From contig JAKULF010000008.1 in NCBI GenBank assembly GCA_022661535.1, positions 868,001 to 932,000 on the forward strand: a DNA stretch of 64,000 nucleotides. The letters are read 5' to 3'. Below, piece after piece: positions 15,101 to 25,391 of this stretch. The notes beneath the pieces were generated by a model, which had not been told where the DNA came from, did not search any database, and was given only the letters and a program-made list of their open reading frames with translations. The stretch is from Eutypa lata. Its lineage: Eukaryota > Ascomycota > Sordariomycetes > Xylariales > Diatrypaceae. Within the stretch, counting starts at the first letter, position 1. Each line of letters starts with the position of its first letter. A program made the position numbers and the translations under genes.

Positions 15101-18100
15101 AAATCTTTAATATAATTTATAACGTTAAATATTATTTTAACTTCGAGAAAATGTTATACGATTTAAATAATATTATAATATTTAGTTTAATAAAAAAAAT
15201 TAAAAATTACGTAAAACATTACTTTAATTATTAATAAAATTAAATTAATAAATAAAAGAAATTTAGTTTTTTATATTTTATATAAATAAAATCGTTTTTT
15301 TATTATATAATAACGTTAAATTTTATAATTAATTTATTATAAGTTTTTAATAAAAATACTTTTTAGTTTATATTTAATTATGATATTTTTAATATTTTAT
15401 TAATTATTATATATAAATTTATTAAAAAAGTTATTTTAATTTTAAAATATATTATATATATAATTAAAGAATAAATAATAATTATTTAACGTATTTTAAT
15501 ATTATTTAATTAAAAAATACCGAAACGTATAATTTCGAATAAAGATTTAAAATTTATATTTAAGTTTTAAAAAACGTTATTTTTTTTATAAAAAATTAAA
15601 TTAAATATAATTATAATTTATTATTTTTAAGAAAACGATTAAAGCGAAAAAATTAATTAAAAAATTAAAATCGTTATTTAATATTATATAATAACGTTAA
15701 ATGAATTTTAAATTTATATAATTCTTTTTCTTTAATATAATATAAATAATATAAAATTATTAATTATAAAAAAAATATTAAATAAAATAATTTTAAATTT
15801 TAAATCGTTTTTTATTTTTTTAATTTTAAAAATTCTTTATAATTTTTTAATTTATAAAACTTTTCGTAAATTATATTAAAAAAAAGCAAAATTAATAATA
15901 AATTTCGTTATTATAAATTTAAAGATATAATATAACGTAAAATATATATTATTAAAATTTAATATCGAAAATAAAGTTTATTTTCGTTTATATAAAAGAT
16001 ATAACTTATTTAAAAAATTATTACGAAAGTAATTTTAATAAAAAATAAGTTTATTAATCGTTATATAAAAAGTAAAAGATTTTTTTTATAAATTTAACTT
16101 TTTATAATATTAAAAAGTTTATCGAATAGTTTTAATTATATATTTATATAAAACATTTAAAAAAAGTAATTTTTATAATAAAAAACGTTTTTAATTAAGT
16201 AAAATATTCGTTAAAAATAACGATAACGAATAGTAATTTTACGAAATTAAAAAATTTTTCGAAAAATAAATTAATAATTAAAAAAATCGATTTATAATTA
16301 AATATTTAATTAAATAAAAAGATTATAATTTATAATATAACGAATAATATTTAAGAATAATTTTAATATAAAACGTAACGAAATTAATTAATAATTATAA
16401 TAAAAAGAATAAGTTTATTTAAATTAAGCTTTTTATAAAAGATTATTAAAAAATTTAAACTTTTTTTTAAAATAAAATAAAAAATATTTTAAATAATTTT
16501 AAATTCGTTAATATAATTTCGCGCATTAATATTTAAATTTATATTTTAAATATTAATAATAAATAATAAAATAAAAGTTATTTTTTATATATTAAAGTAT
16601 TTTTTTATACGCTTTATTTATTTTATAACTTTACTTTTTTTTATAAAATTTTTATTTTTAAATTTTTTTTTTTTTTTATTTAACGTACGTAATTTAAATA
16701 TTTTAATATTAAAATTTTATTTTTATTTAATTTTTTTTTTTTTTTTATATCGTTAATTATTTTTTAATTCGAAAATTTACGTTTTTATATTTATTTTTTT
16801 AATTAAAATATAATAATCGATATTTATTTTTCGATAACTTCTGCTTATATAATACATGTTATATATAACCTTTAATTATATTATTTTAAAAATTTTCTTT
16901 TATTTTTTTTTTTTTTTTAATATTTAAAACTTTTATTTTATTAATTTATAATCTTTTTTTATATTTTTTTAATTATATTTTTTTTAAATTCTTTTTATTA
17001 TTATTAAAATAACCGGATTTTTAATTAAAGATTTCGATTACGAAGATAATAACATCGTTTTTAAATAAGTTCGAAAGATTTTTTAATTAATATTTTTAAT
17101 AAAAAATTTTACTTAATTAATTTTTAAAAATTATTTTATAAAAAATAATTTTTTAAAGCTTAAAAAGTTAAGTTTTTAAAATTAAAATATCGTAAACGAA
17201 ATTACGAACGAATAATAATAAATAATTGTTTTTTTTAATTATTATTTTTCGAATATAAAATATAATTTTATTATCGTTTTAAAAAGTATTACGTATATTT
17301 TACTTAAAACGTAAATTTTTAATTTTCGTTTATAAATAATTATAATTTTTATATTAAAAAATGCAATTAAAAATGGAAATTTAAATGATTAATAAAACGA
17401 TTTCGATTTATTAATAATTAAAATTCCTTTATTTAAAAACTTAAAAGCTTTTTAAATTTATAAAAACTTAATGTATAATTTCGAAAATTAATTTATTAAA
17501 TTTATAAAGGCTTTAAATAACGTTAGTTTAAATTAAATAAAGGTTTTAATAAACGTTTATATTATTTTTACGTATTAAAAAAATTATTATAATAATAAAG
17601 GTATTTTTTATAAATCGATTTTCTTCGTTTAAAGAAAAAAATTTAATAATTAAAAAAAACGCATTTTTATTAAAGCTGTAATTAAAATTAAAAAAAAACT
17701 TAAAAATGTTAAATTATTAATTTTTATTTTTAATTACGTTTTATTTTAATAATATTAAAATTTTATTTTATTTATTAAATATTATTAAATAAAAATAAAT
17801 ACTTTTTTATAAAACTTAAATTATTTTTTTAATTATTAAATAACGAATAAAAAGAATTTAAAAAATATAAAATTTAATTTTAAAATCGTAAATCTTTTAA
17901 AAAATATTAAAAATAATTAAAATATTTTTATTAAAACTTTTTAATATTAAAACGATTAACGTAAAATAACTTTTAATTTATTTATTAACGTTATAAATTC
18001 GATATTATTAACGGATTTTTAATTATAAAAAGTTATTTAAGTCGTTATAATAAACTTCGTTAAAGATTATATTTTTAAAAATATATTAAAAAAAGATTAT

Positions 18101-18959
18101 ATTTATAAAAAAAATATTAAAAATTATTTACGAAAAGATTAATTAAATGCTTTTTTATAAGATTTTAAAAATAACGCGAAAATCGTTTATAATTATTTTT
18201 ATAAATCGATTAAAGATATTATTAAAAAGATTTTTTTATTAAAAAAAAACGTCGATAATTTTATAATTAAAAAAAAATATAAAATTAAAAATTAAAAAAA
18301 AATTAAAAAGTTTTATTAAATAAATTTAAAAGTAAAAGAATTAAAAAACGATTATATTAATTTTAATTTTTTTATAAAAAGTTAAATAAAACTTTTTAAA
18401 GTAATGTTTTTATTAAAAAGACTTAAATAAATCGTTAAAAGAAAAATACTTTTTATTAATTATAATTATAACGATAAACTTATTTTAAAATAATAAATAA
18501 TTTTTTTAACTTTATTAAAAGTTTAAATAAAATTTAAAAAGTAAATATATTTTATTAAAAATAAACCTTTAAATAAACTTTTATTTATTTTTATTAAATT
18601 AAATTCGAAAAGATTATATTTTTAAAAAAACGAAAAAAAAAAAAATAATTCGTAAAATAACGCTTTTTATACTTAAGAATTTAATTTATAATTTTTTTAT
18701 TTTTAAATAAAAAATTAAAACTTTATTTAAAAAAATATCGAAAAAAATTTATAAAAAAACGACGTAACTTAATAAAAGTAATAAAAATATTAAAAGAATA
18801 AAATTTAAAGTTAATTTTAAAAATAAAATAAATGAAATTTAATTTACGATTATATAAAACTTAACTTAATTTAATAATAAAAAAGTTTATTTTACGACGA
18901 ATATTAAACTTTATTATAAAAACGAAACGTTTTTATTTTTTTTTATAAAAAATATATAT

Positions 18960-19103
18960 TGAAAACGATTTTTTTTATAAATAATAAATCGGCGTTAAAG
19001 CTTTAAAATTAAGCGTTATATTTTTTTTTTCGTTAATTATTTTTTAAACGTTTTTTTAAATAATATAACTTTTTATATAATTATAAACCTTATTTAATAT
19101 TTA
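18960..19103. repeat. Internal direct repeat B2, candidate LTR of a nested element
   Basis: Partner of the repeat at 9029-9173, in the same orientation and about 9.9 kb away. It starts TGAAAACG and is less mutated than its partner (it keeps CGGCG and AACC). If B1-B2 is an inserted element of about 10.1 kb, the outer element without it would be about 7.7 kb, a normal size for a fungal Gypsy or Copia element. Confidence 0.6.
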
Positions 19104-19293
19104 TAACGTAATTAAAAAATAAATTATAAAATTTAATTATCGTTTTTTAAAAATAAATATTAATTAACGAATAAATATTTTAAAAAAATATTTCGTAAAA
19201 AAAAAACTTTTTATTAAAAAAAAACTTTTTTTATAAAGAAAATTAATTAATTTTTAATATTAAAAACGTTATTTTTTTTTTTAAATAATAAAT

Positions 19294-19424
19294 TATTAAA
19301 TAATATTTTATTTATAAGTAAATATTATATATATTAAAGTATTTTATAATATAGTGAAGCATAAATATATTTAAAAACGAATAATTATAATTATAATATA
19401 TTAATAAACCTTTGTTTTATAACA
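19294..19424. repeat. Right LTR (131 bp)
   Basis: Partner of 1683-1813. The outer 30 bases retain C and G (AACCTTTG, TAACA) lost from the left copy, so the right border preserves more of the original LTR. The following bases GAAAG are the less mutated target-site copy. Confidence 0.8.
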
Positions 19425-19429
19425 GAAAG

Positions 19430-20250
19430 GGCGCGGTGATAAGGAAGTTAGTTTAACGACGGGCTGACGGCGTCCATATAGGTTTTACACTAGCGTTTCT
19501 ACTGAACACTCTCCTCGGACGTCGCTCGGGGCTAAGAAATAAAATCCACAAGCAAAAATATTCAATGTGAGGGGTTGCGAGTGAGCTGGCGAGGCAATGG
19601 CATTGAATGTCAATTACGATAGATACCTAACTTGATATTTGGCCTTTGTTCTCTTATGATAAAGAAGAGGGAGACACATGCTACCTCTAGCTGCGCAAGG
19701 TCGTCGCACCATAGACGCAACACATTCCACGATACCTGACATGTATGGACACAAACTCAATTGAAGAGGGGCAGTGCTGTGCAGAACAAAGTCCTTCAGT
19801 CCTTGAGAGTCGGAAGGACTGGAGGAGAAGGAATGAGGGTCAGGGATATGCTTGACACTATCTAAATACGCTAGTACAATTATGGCTTGACCGGGGCGTA
19901 TAACTTATGAGTCATAACGTCTCAGAAGTAAGAGCATTGTGCTCGCCTAACTGTTTCAACAGCCTCTTTGCTGTGATTTCTAGGTAGTTTATAGTGCAAT
20001 CGAATTTGTTAGTGGTTAAGAAGTGACTCCGTGGTACCTGGAAACATATATAATCAGGGACCCACACTACGCGTCCACCTACATGTATGTACATAATGTA
20101 GGCACAACTAGTACCCCACCCCGGTCAATTTAGGTCAACCGTCCCCCATTTTCAGCCAACTTTACTGCACTTTACTGCACTTTCACTTTTTTTGAACCCC
20201 GGTCAGGTCAAGCGTATCTGTGTATGTAGGTTACACTTGTGTACTACCTA
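19430..20250. other. Intergenic region and promoter of the CPC1 gene
   Basis: Normal-composition DNA between the retrotransposon and the bZIP gene; no ORF is credible. It holds a Gcn4-type palindrome (19907-19915), a second TGACTC half-type element (20024-20029), and a CT-rich stretch with repeated TTTACTGCAC just before the leader (20160-20200). A start-stop ATGTAG occurs at 20224-20229. Position of the transcription start is not known. Confidence 0.55.
19907..19915. promoter_or_regulatory. Gcn4/CPC1 response element (perfect palindrome)
   Basis: ATGAGTCAT is the 9-bp palindromic optimum known for yeast Gcn4 (ATGA-C/G-TCAT). It lies about 340 bp upstream of the first upstream ORF of the CPC1-type gene, and TGACTC follows at 20024. 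Neurospora cpc-1 is known to respond to its own pathway, so autoregulation is a reasonable inference. Binding is not shown by sequence alone. Confidence 0.55.
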
Positions 20251-20313
20251 ATGTATTCACTCGCACTTCTCCCACACAGATTGCCGAGTTGCTGCCTGAG
20301 AAAAAATTACTAA
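20251..20313 (+). promoter_or_regulatory. uORF1 (20 codons) in the CPC1 leader
   Basis: ATG at 20251 opens a 20-codon frame ending at TAA 20311-20313 (peptide starts MYSLALLPHR). It is the first substantial uORF in the presumed leader. As I recall, the Neurospora crassa cpc-1 leader carries uORFs of 20 and 41 codons, and this leader has uORFs of the same two lengths. Whether the transcript starts upstream of it is inferred. Confidence 0.5.
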
Positions 20314-20440
20314 AGTGTCCGTTGCCCACCAAAATTTCAGGCCTCGATTCTTCTTCTCTTCTTTTTTTTTTCTCTACCCCCCCAAACCAAACCATTACAG
20401 AACATACATATCAAGATACAAGGCATCATCATACTTCAAG

Positions 20441-20449
20441 ATGCGTTAA
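20441..20449 (+). promoter_or_regulatory. Minimal uORF (ATG CGT TAA)
   Basis: A two-codon uORF lying between the 20- and 41-codon uORFs. Very short uORFs can allow reinitiation, as in GCN4-type control. Its role here is inference. Confidence 0.35.
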
Positions 20450-20686
20450 GCAACGTGACTTTCCGTCATTTCACACTTTCCCAGAGCTCCCCGTAGCCAC
20501 AGACAAAATTCAGTCCACAAGAAATAACAACTTTTTCCCCACTCAACCTTTTACTTCGGCTCTACCCTCACAGGTTGAACTGAACTCAAACGAAGCTATT
20601 CACAGCTCTCAAGCAAGTTCTCACAATACCGTCACAATTCCCCAACAAGACTTAACAGTCTTCAACACGGATTCCAATCAGTCATC

Positions 20687-20812
20687 ATGGCTTCCCTCCA
20701 GTTCCTCGAGCCTGCCGGCATCATCCGCGCATCAAAGCAACAACTTTGCTCAGCCACACCAACAGGACTTTGTTCTGTTCGATCAACCCGAACCCCAGAG
20801 GACTACCGTTAA
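20687..20812 (+). promoter_or_regulatory. uORF2 (41 codons) in the CPC1 leader
   Basis: ATG at 20687 in good context (A at -3, G at +4) opens a 41-codon frame (starts MASLQFLEPAG) that stops at TAA 20810-20812. It is in a different frame from the main CDS. After its ATG there is no ATG in any frame until the main start at 21162, a gap of about 470 nt where roughly seven would be expected by chance. This is the layout of a delayed-reinitiation leader of the GCN4 type. An alternative is that this ATG is the true N-terminus joined to the main frame by an intron, but I found no acceptable GT-AG pair. Confidence 0.55.
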
Positions 20813-21161
20813 TCGTACAGTCTCCTCACCTGCTCCAGCAGCAGCAGCCTTTGGATCTTTAGACAATAACCACAACGACAACCGTCATCGTCGCTCGTCG
20901 CATAACCAAAGTGATTCTGCATCTCCAAGTCTTCAGAATCAGCGAGTGGCCCAGATTATCCAGGCGACAGGGCACCAGATCTCTTCTTCGGCTTTTACCA
21001 ACCGGTTTAACTCTCCTGCGCAAAACCAATCTCAACAGCAGTTTTACGCATCGTACTCTTCCCCATCTTCGACAGCTGCTGTAAACCAACAGAACCGACC
21101 CCCACGTCCACCTGTTCCTTTATTTACTGAGGGTCTCGGAAACCAGCAACTTGCCAACAAG

Positions 21162-21911
21162 ATGGATTTGCACGGTAATTATACCTCTCCCTCTTCTTCT
21201 AATAGCCCAGGAAGCTCACAAGAAATAGACGCGCTCAACCTTGAGGACTTCCCGCCATTAGAGGGCGGGGCCTCTACCACGGCTTATTCCTCCCCGGGAA
21301 TTCCGGCGTACGATATGAACGTGAGCTCCGCCTCGAGCAACCTCGGCACCGTCTCTCCGCAGGATCTGCTCCGCGACTTCGCGTCTGCGCCTAACTCCAC
21401 GGCCTTCACCAACCTAACTTCGCCCTCGATTTACAACGAGTCACCCGATTTCACTGACAGCTTGGATGTTTCTCCTGCTTTCGATACCGCGGACTTCGGT
21501 GGCAATGCTGCCGATCCCTGGTTCCCTCTATTCCCTCAGGAGAACACAACTACTACCATTGCTGGCCTTGACCAGTCTCCTTCCATGGAGATGGAAGAGC
21601 TGGATGTCGTTGAGAAGGCACCTCGTCGCAAGTCGAGCAACTCTCCATCCAGCACCGGTCATGCCCGACACTCGTCGGTCTCTGGTGTGAACTCCCGACG
21701 TCGTGACAAGCCTCTCCCACCCATTGTTGTGGACGATCCGAGCGACACTATCGCCATGAAGCGAGCTCGCAACACTCTTGCAGCTCGTAAGTCTCGTGAG
21801 CGAAAGGCCCAGAGGATGGAGGAATACGAGGAGAAGATCACGAAGCTTACACAGGAGCGTGACCACTGGAAGAGGATAGCGTTAGGCCGAAATGGTGGCG
21901 CAACCGGTTGA
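21162..21911 (+). CDS. cpc-1: CPC1/CpcA (GCN4-type) bZIP transcription factor
   Basis: Nuclear activator of amino-acid biosynthesis genes under starvation (cross-pathway or general control). The protein is 249 residues from the ATG at 21162, close to the 245-280 usual for fungal CPC1/CpcA/Gcn4. A Ser/Thr-rich N-terminal half leads to an acidic-aromatic cluster DPWFPLFPQ (about 118-126), comparable to the W-x-x-L-F core of the Gcn4 activation domain. Next come a Ser-rich linker, the conserved RRRDKPLPPIVV segment (179-190), then the basic region RARNTLAARKSRERKAQR (201-218) with the diagnostic N-x-x-A-A-x-x-S-R. The zipper is short and imperfect (219-241), ending ERDHWKRIAL. The start was chosen because it is the first in-frame ATG, has A at -3 and G at +4, and gives the family length. 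The same frame stays open without ATG back to 20220, so an N-terminally extended form by non-AUG start cannot be excluded. Translation is probably controlled by the uORFs upstream. Confidence 0.88.
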   Translation: MDLHGNYTSPSSSNSPGSSQEIDALNLEDFPPLEGGASTTAYSSPGIPAYDMNVSSASSNLGTVSPQDLLRDFASAPNSTAFTNLTSPSIYNESPDFTDSLDVSPAFDTADFGGNAADPWFPLFPQENTTTTIAGLDQSPSMEMEELDVVEKAPRRKSSNSPSSTGHARHSSVSGVNSRRRDKPLPPIVVDDPSDTIAMKRARNTLAARKSRERKAQRMEEYEEKITKLTQERDHWKRIALGRNGGATG

Positions 21912-22821
21912 CTACCTTTCCTGGCTTTGTAGATGCATTACTTGCTTGGAAGAACTGGAGGGGAGCGGCCTATCAACGGCCGATCCACCTCATGGTATAT
22001 GGAAGTCATAGTATATGTCCAGATACTATGGCTGTAGATACACTTCATGGACGTTATTTCTTAAGTGTCGTTTCTAGTATTTCTTATGGCCGGCCTAGAA
22101 TGGTCTGGTTCCAAAACGGGGGTTCGGTTTTCCTAGTCATTAGGTATCATTAGGTTTTATTTCCCACTATCCTCGCTTCGGTGCTGGATGGTCAGCGGAC
22201 AATTGATTGATTTTATGAAAATACCTCTGCCTTTATTCTCCGTGTTTGAAACGTGTGTGTGTGAGGTTCTCTTCCTGTTCCCGGATTACCTAAGACATGA
22301 CTCCGCATACAGAGCCCTAATGTAAAGTAAACTTCATCTCAGTTGACTTAGGCATCAATTGGGTTGACACTTAGACCCGGCCTGTGACATTTTCATGTCA
22401 TCCTCCGAGCTTCTTTGTGAGGTTCGCTGTAGCCAACGTCTTTATACCTTCCAATGGTCACGTTTGATCTAGGCCTTTGTCTGGTTGGGCAAACAAACCC
22501 GTCTTGGAGGTGTTGTCATCCCGCAAACTGCATGCCTCTCTGGCGCACTCTTTGTGAGGTCAATTGCTTCCATAGCAATAGCAACATCAAGCTGCTGTTG
22601 CTGTTACCCTCAGACAAACAAACTTACATACCACCTCTGTCTGATGCGATATGGGCAAACTCGTCGGTTCCTCCTAAGTAGACGGTCGGTAAAGTGATAA
22701 TGAATCAATCATGTCGTGGAGAACAGTATAGATTGTATGTGGTGGAGTAGATTTCCAACAGAGGGTTATTAGGTTGATAGTTCAGCGCACCGGTCATGTA
22801 AGAGGCTGGAGGTAATGGACG

Positions 22822-22858
<37 letters not shown>

Positions 22859-23319
22859 GAGTTATGTCTGATATGGAAGATTAGAAAAGATGGCTCATAG
22901 TCCTGGAGGAGGAATTACGTGTTCCTTAGATCGTGGCGGAGACACTTGGCAAGAGACGGTGGCGAGATGACTCTATGCTTTTTGCCTGTCCACGTCTCGG
23001 GATAGATGATATGACAAAAGAAGGCGACTCTTACGGAGACACTTATGGATCAGAAATATAACGCTACAGGTGCTCTTAGAGACCTCTTGTGAGGACACTA
23101 GATTAATTATGTTGCAGGATGAAACTAGATTCATCTGCGTTCATTTCTATGTATACATGTCGCGTGTCTCAGTCACATCCTCGTTGAGGCAACGGCGGCG
23201 ATGATGATCTATTACACGGTGACACTACTGTATATACGCCTCCTACATATGTACATGTCTGCGTACATAGATACCTCGCTAGAGAAGGGATGGCTCAGAC
23301 CGACAATGTCACTAAGCTC
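21912..23319. other. CPC1 3' region and intergenic DNA
   Basis: No credible gene. It contains the CPC1 3' UTR, a pure (AT)n microsatellite at about 22825-22855, and scattered short ORFs in several frames without motifs. Confidence 0.5.
22825..22855. repeat. (AT)n microsatellite
   Basis: About 15 uninterrupted AT units in an intergenic region between CPC1 and the next feature. Probably length-variable. Confidence 0.9.
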
Positions 23320-23516
23320 TTAAGCACGGGCAAGCGCGCCAGCTTTCCTACCAAAGTATGGATTCTTGACCTCGTAGGGAATGCTCTTCTTCTTCTTCTT
23401 CTTGTTCTGGGATTATGAACAGCATAATTGATTGTATTAGGCAGTCGTTGAAAGGGCCGCGTGTAGCATACCATAGGCGTCCAAGCGTCTACGCTCTTTG
23501 TTTTCTTCTTCTTCTT
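23320..23516 (-). CDS. Possible terminal exons of an unrecognised gene
   Basis: Two minus-strand exons fit together in phase. Exon 23516-23472 (15 codons, Lys-rich then SVDAWTPM) follows a CTCTAG acceptor and ends at a GTATGC donor. A 65-nt intron with a CTAAT branch-like site ends CCCAG at 23407. The last exon 23406-23320 encodes six Lys and then SIPYEVKNPYFGRKAGALAR before TAA. The last 20 residues look like a genuine conserved C-terminus. I cannot identify the family and could not define exons further upstream (23517-23800), where only a 38-codon frame near 23755-23640 is open. It may be a partial or decayed gene. The Lys runs come from a (CTT)n tract, which weakens the case. Confidence 0.3.
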
Positions 23517-25391
23517 CTAGAGTCATCAGACACCTTCGCAGACAATAGAGCCCGGCATAGTTAAGTAAGTAAGTAAGTTGTACCACCAACAGTTGGGCTT
23601 GACGGGCATGTGTCTGTCTATAAGCTATTCATCACATCTCTCTTCTTTGTCTAACATAGGTAGCTGACGCATGATCACCGTTTGCATTGTCCAGAGGTAC
23701 TGGCAGGCAGCATTCCACGCCCCGATCAGACCCTCGTATCCGAGTCATGAGACTACATGCCTATGTCGAATGGCCTCGAATGTTCAACCAACAGGTGGAC
23801 CTTGACCTGAATCTACACGAAGTAGTCATTCATGTATAAGATTCATAGAGCTTTGAACATTTCCAACGAACAATGGACAGTGGCACGATGAGCAGTGCAG
23901 CGTAGGCTTCGAATACTATATGGATTTAGCAAACGGCCCCGGCTATGTAGCTCGGGTGGATGTTCCATCTTCACATTGTGTAGCGGGATGTGACAAAGAT
24001 TTCCATTGTTCCTCGGGATACGGTTGCCGAAACCAACACGTATAATATCGATCCTCACAAGGTGACCGACCATGCTTGCTGTACCATAACCTCCAATGAA
24101 CCAATGGTTACTGCGCTACGACTAGTTAGCCGATAATGTCAGGCCTCCGCGCACCTAACGCTATTATGACATATCCTGGTCATTGATCAATGGCACTCCC
24201 CTAGTTAGTAGTTAGCATCTGCAATATGAGTCGATAAAGACATGGATAGTAATCTGGAACCTGACGTGACTAGTTTTCGTTATACCTGCCCCCGACTCTC
24301 TACCAAGAGCCCCGAGGATCCCTCCACCACGGAGAACACCCCAGAAATTGATAAGGTACACCCGCTCTGTCTCTTGCATGTCGACATCTAGCACTAAGTA
24401 GCATCTAGTATCCCGTACTGGTGCTCTCGAACACAAACTGCGTTGCCTTGGGCTACCTAGGACGTCTGTTGCTAGATATATTGACTTTAACGACGGCTTC
24501 CGCGGTCGCGGTGACGGAAGAGGGGGGACATCAGGTCGAAAAATACAGACTAGTCATGTTATAACTTGAGCTTTGGAGGGCTCTAGTGGGGTCTTAGAAG
24601 TAGTATTTACGTCTTGTTGTGAATACATAGCGGTCGTAGACCTCAAGGTCCTGATGACCCCCCTCTTTTTTTTGTGTGTGGATATCGATGTGAACGGTAG
24701 CAGCATAGCATAGAATACCTCGGCGGAAGGAGTTGCGGTGACAACCCGGTCCAAGCTACTGGCCACTTGATCCGAGCCGTGTCTGGTGTCACGGAAGAAA
24801 GGGAGATGAGAGGGCGCCTGATATCTGACATAACTCTTGGGCTTAGCAAACTTCTTTAGAGACAGAGAGGAAGGTGAGACAAGGGAGCGGCAGCTTACCT
24901 AGGTAGCTGGGTAGTTAGTTAGCTACGCTGACAGGCTGACAGATAATACTGGAAGAAGGCCGTTGACTAGTAGTATGACGACGTGGATTTACCACGTGCC
25001 ATGGAGCTGGGAAATTGCCTGTTCGGATTGCACGTTGCAGGGTATACAAGGATCTGTGTAGCATGATGTGACATACATAGGTTACTGACTAGATAGCCAT
25101 CGGGTTCGATAGAAGCTTAACTAGACGAATCACTGGAGGCCAGGGTGCATACAATGTTAGGACGAAGGGTACACACAAGAACACAAGGGATGAGGGACAG
25201 GAAGTAGTTTGTTTGTGTGTATCAATTGCTCGATTGCTCAGAAAGTCTCCCTTACATCATGTTCACGTAGAAACAGACTAGGGTTTTGCATATGTATCTA
25301 ATCATTCATGTTCTCATATACAAACTACTTATCGTCTAGCCATGCAAACGTGATATGCCGTCGTAACTACCATTGCCCCTTAAACCTCCCC
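23517..25391. other. Intergenic region, no supported gene
   Basis: Contains a (TAAG)n-like tetranucleotide run at about 23560-23578, a TACCTAGGTA palindrome at 24896-24905 and several short ORFs on both strands with no motif or splice chain. The last few hundred bases are the 3' flank of the GCN20-type gene. Confidence 0.5.

Larger units (their letters stand above)
1683..19424. mobile_element. RIP-degraded LTR retrotransposon (outer element, 17.7 kb)
   Basis: The AT-rich block starts and stops exactly at a pair of direct repeats of 131 bp (1683-1813 and 19294-19424). The left copy begins TGTTA and the right copy ends TAACA, a perfect short inverted terminal pair of the TG...CA type. The opposite ends read TATTA and TAATA, as expected if TGTTA and TAACA were hit by G-to-A and C-to-T changes. 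Flanking 5-bp target copies are GAAAA (1678-1682) and GAAAG (19425-19429), again differing by G-to-A. Inside, G and C are almost gone. Residual C sits mostly in CpG or CpT, and CpA/TpG is nearly absent, which is the signature of saturated RIP. No gag, protease, reverse transcriptase or integrase can be read. The length is large for one element and is best explained by the internal repeat pair as a nested insertion. Strand is unknown. Confidence 0.8.

Noticed and set aside
1683..19424. Centromere core or Starship-type giant element
   Set aside because: A block of 17.7 kb with exact LTRs and a 5-bp target copy fits a retrotransposon better. It is short for a regional fungal centromere, and no tyrosine-recombinase captain gene can be read.
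20220..21161. Taking the CPC1 protein as 563 residues from 20220
   Set aside because: The first codon there is GTG, the segment lacks any ATG, and 249 residues from 21162 fits the family length. Kept as a finding, not as the gene model.
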